A stretch of 36,758 nucleotides of DNA, from positions 1 through 36,758 of the forward strand of contig JAQIWT010000092.1 in the NCBI GenBank assembly GCA_034696485.1. The letters are read 5' to 3'. The notes under the pieces are model-generated. The model saw only the letters and a list, made by a program, of their open reading frames with translations. It did no database searches and had not been told where the DNA came from. Of the stretch, positions 10,181 to 22,298 are shown piece by piece (position 1 is the first letter of the stretch; every line of letters begins with the position of its first letter). The position numbers and the translations under genes were made by a program. Source of the stretch: Isohypsibius dastychi. Lineage: Eukaryota > Tardigrada > Eutardigrada > Parachela > Isohypsibiidae.

Positions 10181-13100
10181 ATGGAGCCATCTTCCCCAAA
10201 CATTGATCTGCGGGTAGTTCTCCGTGAGGAGCAGAATATCGAGAACATTGTCGCCGAGATATTTCCCCATGTCTTTGAACCACACCCTGGAAATATTACC
10301 CCGGAAATTTATGGCTATTTGCTTCAATCGCAGCCCAGTGAGGATGGTGTTCAGAAAGCATTCGTGGAGAGTATTTCAAAGGTAGAGTTATTCTAAGTTC
10401 GGAACCGGAATTTTGTTCTCTATGAATTGTTGTAGATTGACGAGGATTTCCGCGCTCGCCTTGATAAGATCACAGCGTTGGAAAAGACTCTGGCCGATGC
10501 CCAGGCCGCTGCCCTTGCAAGTTTCGATGCTGTGGACAACGACACCGGAAGGCCTTTTAGTCCTTTTTTGATTCTTGACCCTAATGAGCCACCTGTTACA
10601 AATTATTCATTGTTCAATAAATTGAGCATGGGCGACTTTCTCGACTGGAAAGAACTGGCTGCAAATGATTTGGTCGCTCCGAAAAGAGGCACTTTCAAAG
10701 TGCAAGTGCCGCCGCTGCTGGGACCGGAAGATATCATCCGAGCCCCCATACGGTCTCGAAAAACACGGCAGAGCGTCCCGAGAAAAACCGCGAAACCTTC
10801 GCATGACGAGAACGGGAAGAAGAAGAATCGAGTTCATACCGGACATGGTCCATCTTTCTTGTTCAATCCGAGAGTTCTCCGCATCACGAACTACGTCCCC
10901 GGCGGCGTCTATAAGGTAAAATAAAGTTTTCTTGGCCACCTTAACGTTACCATCGAACGGTAATTTAAAACTGTTTTAGGCGGAATTTGAGGTGGTCAAC
11001 GTTCTCAAACAGAGAAATCTCTGTCGGCTTATCTCACCGCTTTCCGGGTTTTTTGAGATCCATTCACGTAAGCTAGCTTTCAAAATACTGAGTACATTAC
11101 GAAACTTATGGTGCATAATTTTTGTGAACTCAGAATCTACGGCTTCATATGTGGCCTGCGGTATATCCATCAAATATGTGGTAACCTGTCCAATAACGAT
11201 TTATATCCTTGACCATCGTTTACGGAGTTCCTTTAGGTGACCTTTAGACCGTTAGGATACGGTCCGATTTGCGATTATGTTGAAGCTGAGGCAAAAGACG
11301 GGTCAAGAGCCATGCTGCACATCCGTGCTCAGAACGAACCGTCAGAACTGCAATGTAAGCGTTTCGCTTCCGTTTCTACAGTTTCTTGACCTTTCAAGTA
11401 GACCCTCCATCGCTGGACATCGGCATTTGTCCTCCGGGCCTCCAGACACACATTTCATGGACAATTACCAACGCTGGTGCTTTCGGGATGTTTTTCATAA
11501 TGCGGAAGAATGACTTTCACCACGAAGATGCATGGCGGCTCACCGCTCAACAGTGGCACCAGGTATACATTTGAGAAACCATTCACGTCGCCTGCTTAAT
11601 GTCGTTTTCAAAGGGTGGTGATGCCGGATTGCTGAGGGTAACTCCGAAGACATTTGAAGTTGAGCACAGCCGCTCGACCAAGCTGGACATCAACATTAAT
11701 CCCAGCAGTTCATATTCTAATGGCTTCGAGGAAGATTATGTATTTGTTGGCCACCTTGGGGACGTTCTGAATTTCCAGATTCGGGGTGGGTAAGTGAAAT
11801 ATGTCAAGTATCCGTTATATTGTGGAATGTTACATGAGAACTGCTTATTTTGTAGGCAGGATTGAGCCACTTGTAGCTGGCCTGGTGAAGTCCTTGCCAT
11901 CGATGAAAAAAGTTGATGCGAGCCAGTTTTGCACTGTGGACGTTTCGGCCATGTATACCTTCAATTTCAACAAAGGTTATCCTGGTACGGCCAAAGCTTT
12001 GGAGTTGAGGCTCGTCAACAGGACGTAAGTATACCAATCCCTGCAGTGTTTATCACGAACATCGAAGTCAGCCTTGATGTTGCAGGGACGTGGCTTTATT
12101 GTGTCACTGGCGGAGCGTGGTGCCGTTCCTTAGTCCTAACCCACATATCCGGACTACAAAGGCTGTTTCGGACTGGACTCTCGATTCAGATTCTCCATTT
12201 GACATCAGCTGCGCGGACAACCAAAATATAACGGACGACCAGTTCCCATTCATATTTCCTCCTCAAGAATCGCGACTGTTTGTGATATCCAGTCTTCTCA
12301 AAGACTATGGTCCTCACAGATCTGTTTGTCAGCTGGTAACTAGCGGTGTGGTGGCGTACAGCCAGTCGGATTTCGAGAAGGATATCACCATGCATCAGCC
12401 TGTCATTTCATTTGCTGTGGACATTTGTTCGCACTGTGTGCCTGTGGATGTGTCAGTTCCAGATTCAGTAAGGATAAAACAACCATTAGTCTGTGGTCGG
12501 AGTGTGAGCGTATCTATTCCGGTGAGTGACCTTTGGCCGATTCCTGTAATTTGTAAAAAAGAAAACCATTTTGTCAGATAAAAAACAACGGGCCTGCTGC
12601 AATAAAGATTTCGCTCGAACTAGTAAACGGACTTGAGGATTTGGTATCGATTCGACCGGACATGATCGAAATCAGTGAGCGTTTCCAAACTACGTAATTG
12701 AAGCGTGTGTATCACGAAAACATATTCAGAAAGCGAACGGAAGAGGAACCTTAATTTCTGCCTTCATCCTTTGAATCCGGGACCGATGCAGTTTGATGTC
12801 ACCGTGAAAGTTGCTGATGAAACGCGAAAGGTTTCTGTGTCGTTTTTCACAAAGGTAAAGTCTGCCAACTTATTTCTGGTTGCCCCGCTATTTGTTCCAG
12901 ACAGTCGCCCTTTTCTTCTAGGGAGCGAAACTAAAATTCAAAAAACATATTCAACTCACACCAATTCGAATAGGAGATCCGACATCGAGCGTCGTTTCCA
13001 TCCACAATCCAAGTTATCACCTCGCGGAATGGAGAGCCGAAGCTCGTCCGAATACGGCTTATGATCTGTACATTGAGCCGTCCTCAGGAACCATCCAGCC

Positions 13101-16058
13101 GGGCATGAAAACTAACATTACATTCGTATTGGTCGGAAAGCAGCTATGTGACGTTTTGCAAGAGGTCATCTTTCACGTTACTGATAACAATAAAACACGG
13201 TGAGGAAACTGCTCGGAATCTCACATTTTATACAGTCTTGTATGATAAACTGAGATATTTTCGCTAGGTCTCTCTGGCTGAGTTCGTTCATCCAAGAACC
13301 AAAACTGGAAGTGACGTCCGATAATCTTCATCTCGAGTTATGTCGGGGTGTTCCTCACGACATTTCTTTGGTTGTCCGAAATTGCACCTTACTCAGTACA
13401 ATGCTGTCATGGGGTGAAGTGGTCGCTCCGTGTTGGCTCACCATCGATAAACCAGAATGCCGTATTTTGGATAAACTGGAATGCGCTCGCGTTACCTTGA
13501 CTGCGACGTCCACCCAAACTGTATACTTCTTCAATTCATCTCGTCTCGTTATTTGAGATTTCACTTATTCAGGGTTGTTTTGACGGAGCTGGCATTGACC
13601 TACTGGCGGATTGTATCGTAGTGCAAAAGGTCAAGTTCAGCGGCCGGACATTGGGCCCGAGTGTGGTAGTTTTTACCGATTCTGAGCTTTCTAGGTAGCT
13701 ACAGATGCCCGGTTGAGGAGGAGACTTATGATTGACTTCTTTTTTCCAGAAAAACCAATGATGTGCCGATTTTTCATGAGCTGAGTTTGTACAAGAAAAC
13801 ACAACTCCGACTGTTTATCCACAATGATTCCCCTGTTATGACTTCGTTCACCGTTGAAATGGAGCGATTTTCGGACAACCCGTCGATGAAGGAGCCAAAA
13901 GTGTCTGAAAAACTACGGGTAGCTGCACTTTACAATGATGTGGATATTTTTCCGCGTACTAAAGGACTGCGGATTCGGCTAATGCCAACATGCGGGAAAA
14001 TTGCTTCAATGGAGACTATTCCCATGACACTGATTGCCTTCACAACAAGGTGGGGTTGCTACGAGGACTTCCTTCGCATTCAAGTTAGTTTGACAGAAGT
14101 TTTTGATAACTGACCATGATTGACTCTTTCTGTATTGATGTTCCGAATGATTTGCAACATTTCCCGATTTTTTAGCTGGATGACGGGACCATATGTCGTG
14201 TACCATTTAGAATGGCTGTGATGGAGAGCCCCATTCGTTTTCTACATACAATCGTCACACCTGGTCTACCAGTTTTGTTATTTTCGCGGCGAACTCCGTG
14301 TTCGGATGGGGAACGTCGGTTTGTGACAGTGCAGAACGTGATTCCTCATGGTGCACTAGTTGATTTTTGAGTTGTCACTGTTTTCATCCATAGATTTCAT
14401 TTGTAGACATATCAGTGGAATGGAGTGTTTTTCGTTCAGATTCTGCGGTAAAAAACCGGTTTGGAGCGAGGGTCCACGTTGAGCCGGTATGTGGCTTGCC
14501 AGTATCGGTTCTGAATGTTGGCTTCCCGGAAGTTGAGGGTGTCCCTTATCCTGATAGCGTGTTCAGTGTGGAGCCGGAAAAAATGGTATGCCTCTTTCTA
14601 GACCTCTGCTAAATCGCTTATCAAGCCATGTAACATTCGACAGGAAATACCGGCGAACTCTTGTGCTCGAGTTGCCGTGACCTTTGATCCATCGCAGCTG
14701 GACTCGATCGGTCGGATCAATGGGATATTAGTCGGGCATGCGACACTTCAAGATCAGGTTTGATTTTGCTGTTTCTCCTATGTTTTCCATGTTTTAGTCT
14801 TTCTGTAGTTTAGGAAGCGCCCCGGTGAACATTGGGCAAATGGACTATATGCACCGTCTATAAGAATGATTTTAAATGCCGAGCTGATTGTCCCCAAGTG
14901 AGTATACAAACGGTATTTTGATACAGTACACCAGAAATCTTTATAGCATTTTTTTTGAAGATTAGATATAACCATTCCAACCGGAAAATTGCAATTTGAA
15001 ATCGGAGCTGGGAATATTTTTCGGCACCAGGTTTCAGTATTAAGATATCATGTAGAGTCGCTTTGAAAACCCAAAACGATCTGTTTAGGAATACCAGGTG
15101 GACGCTGAATTCATCCTTATCTGCAGTCAACCTGTCAGTTCGATATTTCGTTTGGAAGTTCCGAAGCCATTTTGGTTTCGATATGTCGAGCGTCGATTGT
15201 TAGAAAACGACTGCATCAAGACAACACCATTTTCGCCGGATGGAATGGGGTGGTTTCGGCTCCAGCCTCAACAGACAGCTACGGTGATTTTATAAACCCA
15301 CAAAAGGCATAAAAATAAAAATCTTATTTTTATTAGGTGCACCTCTCCTGTTCCATGACTGCAGGGTCACTGAGTACCATCATCTCCAAACGAGGATCCA
15401 GCACGACTAACATCCACATCGAGTCTCAAGTTGAAATATATTATGGACCTTCGTTGGCTTCACAGGTATGTCACGTTGTAGTCGGAATATTCCGTCAGTT
15501 TGGAGTGAATACTGAACCTTGTTTCCAGTTTATACCCGTTTCTCTTGTCATAAAATTCCCGAGGCTGAGGCTGTCAAAAACTCATTTGAATTTCTACAAT
15601 TGCATAATCCGTTCGCAAGCCACAATGGAGTTTTGCCTCGTTAATTCATCCATCTCGCCCAGCTCATGGAGAGTGGAGTTGGGTATGGTGGCTTTGATTT
15701 TTTTTTCAAATTCAAGTTACTGTATGTCTGCATTTGTTACAGACAATGAAGATGGGATTTTCACTGTTGTTCCAGCCAACGGGGATGTTGGCGGGAGCTC
15801 GAATATGATCGAGGAAAAATGTTCCGTCACGGTCAAGTTTTCTCCAAAGTGAGATTACTGTTCATACGTTTCGCATCGTTGGCGGTTCCACTTTGGCATC
15901 CGATATTACTTGGTTTTTCTCCTTTTTCTAGAGCTTGCCGGTCGTACTCTTGCACCCTGATTTGCTACGGATTGCTTGATCTTGAAATCGGAAGGATTTC
16001 GGTGAGCGGAAGTGGAGTAATAGATTGTGGGAAAATAAACTCTCGAGTTGCCTTATAG
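10181..16058 (+). CDS. DLEC1: DLEC1/CFAP81-like ciliary protein with MSP/ASH-type Ig domains
   Basis: Twenty-five exons splice in phase to 1,475 residues: 10181-10381, 10436-10915, 10980-11067, 11134-11180, 11237-11354, 11399-11562, 11614-11789, 11860-12024, 12086-12521, 12578-12680, 12730-12854, 12922-13199, 13268-13520, 13573-13694, 13750-14083, 14176-14350, 14407-14585, 14644-14757, 14809-14897, 14961-15030, 15089-15283, 15337-15465, 15529-15682, 15743-15848, 15932-16058. The N-terminus matches the DLEC1 plan: a short helical module (NIENIVAEIFPHVFE), a coiled coil (ARLDKITALEKTLADAQAAA), then FLDWKELAANDLVAPKRG. From about residue 210 come repeated MSP/ASH-like beta domains, e.g. FNPRVLRITNYVPGGVYK, VTFRPLGYGPICDY and DPPSLDIGICPPG. 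DLEC1 (Chlamydomonas FAP81) is an axonemal protein, so cilium or sperm-flagellum function is expected. Exon 12 (12922-13199) has no internal start and is easily missed by ORF finders. HYDIN and CFAP65 share the repeat class but not this N-terminus. Confidence 0.8.
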
Positions 16059-17422
16059 CGATTTTCCTCGCTTCCTAATCAGCTGTCAAAGGTATTGGCT
16101 AAAATTGTGAAACTAGTGTAAACACTCACGCAGGTGAATGTTTTATTATGCCGGGCATTGTTGGAGCAGTTTAGAGTTATTTTTGATACCGAAACGTCAG
16201 TGTTGGCACAATTTGTAACAAATGCTTGATGGCCGCGGAAACTGCCGAAAACGCTTGACGGCTGTTCTTCGAAATCAGCAATTGAGAAGCCAAAGTCACC
16301 GCCAGTCCTCACACTTCAAGATCTCTTTGGCCATGGGCAGCGAGCGGTTCTCATTGTTACCGATTAGTTCTACTATACAGGCTAAATTTTTTACCTGAAC
16401 TTACTGGGCATCCTTGAACTTCCAGAAATCTCATGGTAGCTGAACTGCCTTGATTTTTTGTTTTGTGTTCTTAGGGCTGTTTCACAGTGTATGTTCGAAC
16501 CAAAGTCACGTCTTGAGGGTTTCAGTCTTTGGTTCTTGAAAAATTTAGGAGGGCTTTTTAACCGGGCGTCCGTTTTATTGCTGTAGTGGCTAGTGGTTAC
16601 CGTCAACCATGCTGAGGTCATAAATAGTGAGATGATTTGTGAGGAGAAGAAAATTGATAGTGCTGTATTCGCGGTCCTGGTTGGACTAGCGCTCGTAAAT
16701 AGTGACCTGTCCGTGAAGCAGTTGTTGAAACGATTTCTAACTACAGTATCAAGATGAGTACTCGGTTAGCAGTACCAAAGTTGTTGCTCTACGCCAATCT
16801 TTTCTTTTCTTGGTATAAGTACTCCGCAGTGTAAAACAGTCTTGGCTCTTTGTTGTGACTACTGTTGTTCAGGCACATGTCTGCTTTCCGTTCCGGCAGC
16901 TTCGTTTAATGGCAGAATGATCTGCTGTTATAGTTCCCGCCTTAACGCGACTACCACAGGTTGGAATTGAGTTCAGCAAGTAGTATCCGCGAGGAGGAAA
17001 GTACATCTCACGTTCAAGTGTTGTCATGTCGCGTCCATCATTTGTGTGAGTTAATTCGGTATCTGGCTCGACTACATAGCTTACTTTGAAGTATTAGCAC
17101 CGCCGGAGCCCGAAGACACGATCTGTACGACCAGTTAAGTCCATCGTTTAACTTTAAACAGGACACCCTTTCGTCGCACGCACCAAATCACCTTTACTTT
17201 TACCCACGCTGCATCGGCCAAATAGTGCGACGGACAAAACTCGAACACGCACTTGATTCTGTACGAGCTCTTTTGGATCAACCTCGTTCACTCAGCGCCA
17301 ATGACGCCCATCATTTTGGACTGAAATTGCCGTGCTAATTAAATTACAGGTGACCTTTCCATGGAGGACTTTATTCTTTCCTGTCGTCCACTTATCCAAT
17401 CGGAAACTTGAACGGACTTATC
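16059..17422. other. Intergenic region between the DLEC1-like and Shavenoid-like genes
   Basis: This is 1,364 bp between two same-strand genes. I saw no conserved coding block, tRNA or rRNA. It should contain the 3' UTR of the DLEC1-like gene and the promoter and 5' UTR of the next gene, possibly with a noncoding first exon. There is a candidate acceptor (AATATTTTCAG) 14 bases after the chosen downstream ATG, so that start is not fully secure. Confidence 0.5.
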
Positions 17423-20400
17423 ATGAGACATCTAATATTTTCAGACGTGTTGTTATTGTTATGCTTACTGTGGTTTGAGGATCGCTGGAATTTTGCAGAC
17501 TCTCAGGTCATCCGGGGAACCGGCACCACACTGCAAATTCCAATCCGTATTACGCGATTGGAAAATCATCCGGATCGTTTTGCAACTAGCAGAAATTTCT
17601 GCAAATCTGCAACATGGTGTGGATCTATTTTCCCCAGTGCGATTACGATTAATACATCTTCGGAATTTGGTGAATGCGCTTGTCAATGTCCCGTGGATTA
17701 TCCAATATTTCAGGATGATGTGGCTACTTGCGTACAAAGACTACCGGAAAGCGCCGGTGAGTGCAAAATACATTTTTTCGTTCTTTTTTTAATGTCATCT
17801 CCACCCGTCTACCGGAATTTTATTTAATTGCCAGAAGTGATTGTTTTTCCCCGAATATGGTAGTGGTGATCATTCGCCATTTCCTGTTTTACGATTATTT
17901 GGTAAATGATTCCGTTTTACATCGCTAACCTCCTCGGACAAACTGATCCACCAAACGTTCTTTACGGCTGATAACGAACATCTTTATTCAGAGTCATTAC
18001 ACCCGATGGTGGTATCAGTTTTACTTTCTCAGAGATCTGACGTGCTTTAATCATAGAATGAAGGATTTTCTGTGAAAGAGAAAAGAAAACGAGATTTGTT
18101 GATGAGGCGCTCTGTTAGACACAATCGACATCAGCTGAAGAAGAGCTCTTGTAACCCAGCTTTCTGCTCCACATATCCCGCCACGAGAACGAGATTAGAA
18201 AACGCTTCAAAAAAACAAGATAATGACATGATTTCCCCCTCCTCTCATCCGTTTCGATTACATACTCTAGTGTCAGAGCACAATGAAAAGAATCCGGCGT
18301 AATAATCATCTGAATGTGATTATTTGAAAAATGCGGCAGTTCAGATTAGACACTTAATTCTCCAATTTCTCATTAATCTACCTCGTACTGTAAGAAAGTC
18401 CGGAGAACTATAAAGTGACAGAAATAATGTTTTACCATGTCCGGCTATATATGAAGCACCAGATCAGTCACGGCATTCGTTGGGGTGTTTCGGTAATTGT
18501 GCTAATTGTGTTTCTGTCATCGTGGTAATATTCCGATATCCCACCCATGTCCGACATCCAAACCACAAATTTCGGACCATGTTGGGGGTTTCTGATTCGC
18601 TAATAATGCTGGTTTCTTTTTTTATTTCTGATTTTTCTCAATTTGCATCTAAAAGACCGCATGTGACGGTACTGAATGGTTAGAACTATATTTCTAGAAA
18701 ACCATAACTGCAAATACGGTTGCAATAAAACAAATGATTTGTAAATGAGCTGAATCGAAACTTCAGAGCTACATTGTTCGCAGCGTGACCATCAGCACCC
18801 CGACGTCGGTGATCACTTTTACCTCGCATTAACTAGTTCCAACCGGGATTTCCTGACACCAAACGAGGCGTAACAATTGGTCAACGATCGAGTGAGTTGA
18901 GAAAATGAGTTCAGACAAACCAGATTCTTTGGAGGCAAGTCATGTCATTGATATATGTGGTCAGCTACATTTACGAGGATCCATGGCGTGAGGTCCCCAT
19001 GTTTACTAGTTTAAAGAAACCCATGCACCGTTTTTTTGCTGGTTCGCCGACTACTGTACTTGAAATGTGTGCCAAACGGGTGCTTGACTGACTTGCACAC
19101 AATCTAATTAGGCGCATGCTTCGCCGGGGCAATATCCTCACAAATTGTTTTTTAAAGTCGTTTGTACTGACGGATGAAATTAAATTAGCGTATGCCTGTT
19201 TTACTACACCTGAGAGCATTGTCATCTTGAAAAATGAATGAACTTTGCGTTCATGCTACTACACATTACAGTCTGACTGAACGGCCCGACTTCAAGTACC
19301 GTAGCCTCCGAAAAGTTTTTTGTGAAAATTTTACAGGGTAGGTACAGGACAGATACATAATATTGTTCTAATCTCTATCTTGTAAATGCTAAATATAGAT
19401 TAATATTGCTTCAACAAGTGCAATACCACTTCCCAGTTAACTAGATCAGCTGAATGGTTTTACCTAATTTTGTTCAAAGCTTTGAGAAATCATTTTTTAG
19501 CTTAATGTAAAACGAGCTACGCAAGAATTTTCAACAACGAAATCTGGATTACTTATTATAATATGATCAAGAAATTTATGCTTTCAGGTTGTCCAAGTTA
19601 CTCGCTTACAAGCGCAGCCCATCAAGAAATCTTGAATCCGGTTGTACAGCTTCCTCCTTATGGGCAGATGATCAGCTGGGAAGTAAACACCGTTGTACCA
19701 GGTAAGCTACTGTCCGTATGTCTAGTATCCTTATTTTGCGGAAGTAAAACTTTAACTAGGCTTGATAATGTTTCCTGACAAAATATCTTCACTTTCATCA
19801 AGTCTTTATACTCTCTTTTGCCATTCACTTGAATAATACAATTTCGGTTCAAGTGGGACTGTTGAAGATTCTTAAATTATATTTCACTGATGATTGAACA
19901 GCCATGAGATTCATGTCCATTTGGTTTTTACAGGGGAAAAAACTGTCGTACTCGAACCTCATTGTTTTTCACACGCACTAACAAAAAGTTTTATACCAAA
20001 AAAGAAACATCAAAATAAACTGTGAATTCAGTGCCATGAAAATTGCTGTTTAGAATCCATTTAAACGTCTGTGACATGAACTGCATTTCTAGGCCAAAAA
20101 TGCTGGATCGACAACGCCAGCTGCCGATATCTATCTTCGGACGGCTGGAATCTTTTGACTACCATCAGATTGGGGAATCAAGCACCACGGTTCCGTCTGA
20201 TTACGGAAACCCTTCCATTAAAGAGTTATAGACCATCAGGGGCATTAGGAGTCCAGGTACGGCATCCAAGTACTTTCATAGATCTGAGACATTCTTGTGG
20301 GATTTTGATGACAATAGCGGTCATATTGATAATGGGTGGTCACTTGTTGATCGTTAACCGTACTGATGCGTTTCAGTGGCTCGGATCATCGGAACACGCG

Positions 20401-22209
20401 GACTTCCTTCAAGGACGCATAATCCTTCTCACTATCAGTTGTAACGGAACTGAATTATCGCCACTCAGCCTGTGTTACCCTATGCGGATCGCCGGGAATT
20501 TCGGACGTCTAAAGAGTCTCCCGTTGATGGACTCTTCTAGCCAGAACCAACAGCCGGACGGTGACAACGTGGAGACCGGGATTCTGGTAGCTGCTGCATG
20601 TGGTGGCGCACTTGGCGTACTCTATGTTATCGTACTGGCTATTTTTATAACATCACGAATGCGCAAAAACCGGCTGGTAAAGGATGTGGCAGCATCGCGA
20701 TTACCTGAAGATGAAGAAATCAATCCGACTGACCCTGAAAGAGATGCCGGGAAAGTTATTGATGGATCATTTGCCACAGACAGATCACTTGAATATAATG
20801 CTAGCTTATATTCGGCTTGGCCTGAAGACGTAAGTTACTGTCTAGAAAAATGGTGATGAATTTTGATGAAACCGGGACTGAAATTTTAGTTAATATGAAA
20901 AAGAAATTATCGTGAGAAATCCAGAATTCAACGATGAAGTGTATGTTTTCATTATAAACCGAAGTCAGTTATAAATTGTGGCTGTAAAGATTTAAGTTTC
21001 ATCAAATACAGTGGCGCCCCCTGCTGTGAAAACAAACTTCACTGTTCATCAGCGAGCGGTCAGAATATAATTATGCAAAGTTGATCACCGAATTATGCAT
21101 AGTATTTCTAGGTGGCCTTCCGGCACAGATTAATGCTACGGAACCGAGGGGTGTCGTCGATGTCGATGCGTTACCTTTACAGTCCACCGCCTTTTTTCCT
21201 CAATGACGTTCTCATAGTTCAGACTCCGTGGTAAGACATTAAATTGAATCAAATTTTAACCCATACCCGTTAATACAACCCGGAATCCCACAGCGCTCAA
21301 TCGAAGGATGCTCAGATGCAAAATGTGATACAAGAAAGAATGCAGAACAAGTTACTACCCAAACCACCAATGCGCCGAAAAAAGGTCCTTTTCGATCCAA
21401 GATTTTTAGAGCCTGAGATTCTCAAGGATCCTCCTCGGGAGGCTGAACATTTTCGAGCACAAATCCACTGCATGATCAGCATCACAAAAAGCCGGCTGGA
21501 CAAACGAAGATATCTTCCCAACCTGGAAATAATATCCGAAGAAAATCGTTCTTCGCCAGACAATGCCGGCAATGTGACGATGGACCCGAAGCGAGCACCG
21601 CTTACACCGATTATGAGTGCCGCACCAACGCTTCTTCCCAGCGCCGAAACCAAAAATCTCGACGCCGTGGTTTTACAAGTGCAAAAACCCAAGATTATGG
21701 TCACAGAGACGGTGCCGGTCAGGTCACCATCCGACTGGTCTCAAGTTCTAAAAGATGAATGGGGTTCAAATGAGTCTCTAGCAAAGATTCCCCATCGCCG
21801 GCGCATTCATGAAGTCTTTCAGAATAACTCCGACAGCAAGAGTACCTTAAAAGAAATCAAAAGAAAACCAGTCAGTGAAGGCGAAAAAGCGTTTATTGAA
21901 CGTCAAAAGCTGAAGCTGAACCAAGTTGCTGCTGTTGTGAAACCGCAAAGTGATGACGAAGAAAGTGATAAGGCGTCCAGCCGAAGCGGAACTGGATCGA
22001 ATCCGGAAAAGGATTCCGGAATCGAAGATGACAGCAGCGACAAGCCGGCGAAAAGCTGCCACCAGAAAATTAAAGTAGATCCACCAGCTATGATATCCAG
22101 AAAAAAGATTGTTTCAGCGAACGCTGGAAGCACAAGCACGCCAAAAACGTCCCTGAAAAGACGGCAGAAAAGCCCTGTTGGCCAAAAGGTCACGGCTATC
22201 GGGTTATGA
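17423..22209 (+). CDS. Single-pass membrane protein, Shavenoid-like (tentative)
   Basis: Six exons (17423-17756, 19588-19701, 20093-20256, 20377-20829, 21112-21230, 21294-22209) splice in phase to 699 residues. A hydrophobic N-terminus (SDVLLLLCLLWF) is a probable signal peptide. The ectodomain is Cys-containing, with the block GECACQCPVDYPIFQDDVAT and later CWIDNASCRYLSSDGWNLLT. A transmembrane segment (about residues 272-295, GILVAAACGGALGVLYVIVL...) is followed by TSRMRKNR, so the remaining ~400 residues are probably cytoplasmic. These include SPPPFFLNDVLIVQTPW, RRKKVLFDPRFLEPE and a Ser/Lys-rich tail. The CxCxC-P-xxPxFxxD block and the proline-rich FLNDVL segment recall the Shavenoid family, which shapes actin-rich epidermal hairs in Drosophila. 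I hold that name loosely; the topology is firmer. The first intron (1,831 nt) is unusually long for this window. Confidence 0.6.
17757..19587 (+). other. Long first intron of the Shavenoid-like gene
   Basis: This is the longest intron in the window (1,831 nt, GTGAGT to TTTCAG), in a gene whose other introns are about 60-400 nt. No conserved coding block, RNA gene or mobile element was seen on either strand. Its length leaves room for regulatory elements, which is inference only. Confidence 0.6.
20257..20376 (+). other. Stop-free 120-nt intron of the Shavenoid-like gene
   Basis: The intron runs from CAG|GTACGG to GTTTCAG|TGG, is 120 nt long (40 codons) and has no in-frame stop. Retention would keep the frame and insert a hydrophobic stretch (CGILMTIAVILIMGGHLLIV) ahead of the normal membrane segment. 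Ordinary splicing joins GALGVQ to WLGSSEH. The donor and acceptor both look normal, so constitutive removal is the default reading. Confidence 0.55.
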
Positions 22210-22273
22210 GAGCATTTATCAAAGAATGTATGTACTTCAGAATTTGTTACCATTTTTTGGAAACCAGGCATAA

Positions 22274-22279
22274 AATAAA
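22274..22279 (+). terminator. Poly(A) signal AATAAA of the Shavenoid-like gene
   Basis: A canonical AATAAA lies 65 bases after the stop codon at 22207-22209. Cleavage 10-30 bases later would fall inside the 3' end of the opposite-strand membrane-protein gene, whose stop codon is at 22294-22296. The two transcripts would therefore overlap antisense at their ends. Confidence 0.6.
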
Positions 22280-22292
22280 ACCAAACCTCGCA

Positions 22293-22298
22293 TTTAAT
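22293..22298 (-). terminator. ATTAAA poly(A) signal overlapping a stop codon
   Basis: On the minus strand the gene ends GAG TAT TAA ATG, so the variant poly(A) hexamer ATTAAA spans the stop codon. If used, the 3' UTR would be only about 10-30 nt. The next obvious minus-strand signal is AATAAA at 21897-21892, deep inside the last exon of the opposite gene. Confidence 0.35.

Noticed and set aside
11929-12231. An alternative frame across exons 8 and 9 of the DLEC1-like gene
   Set aside because: The conserved-looking reading (DVALLCHWRSVVPF) requires the spliced frame. The read-through frame loses all MSP-type sequence.
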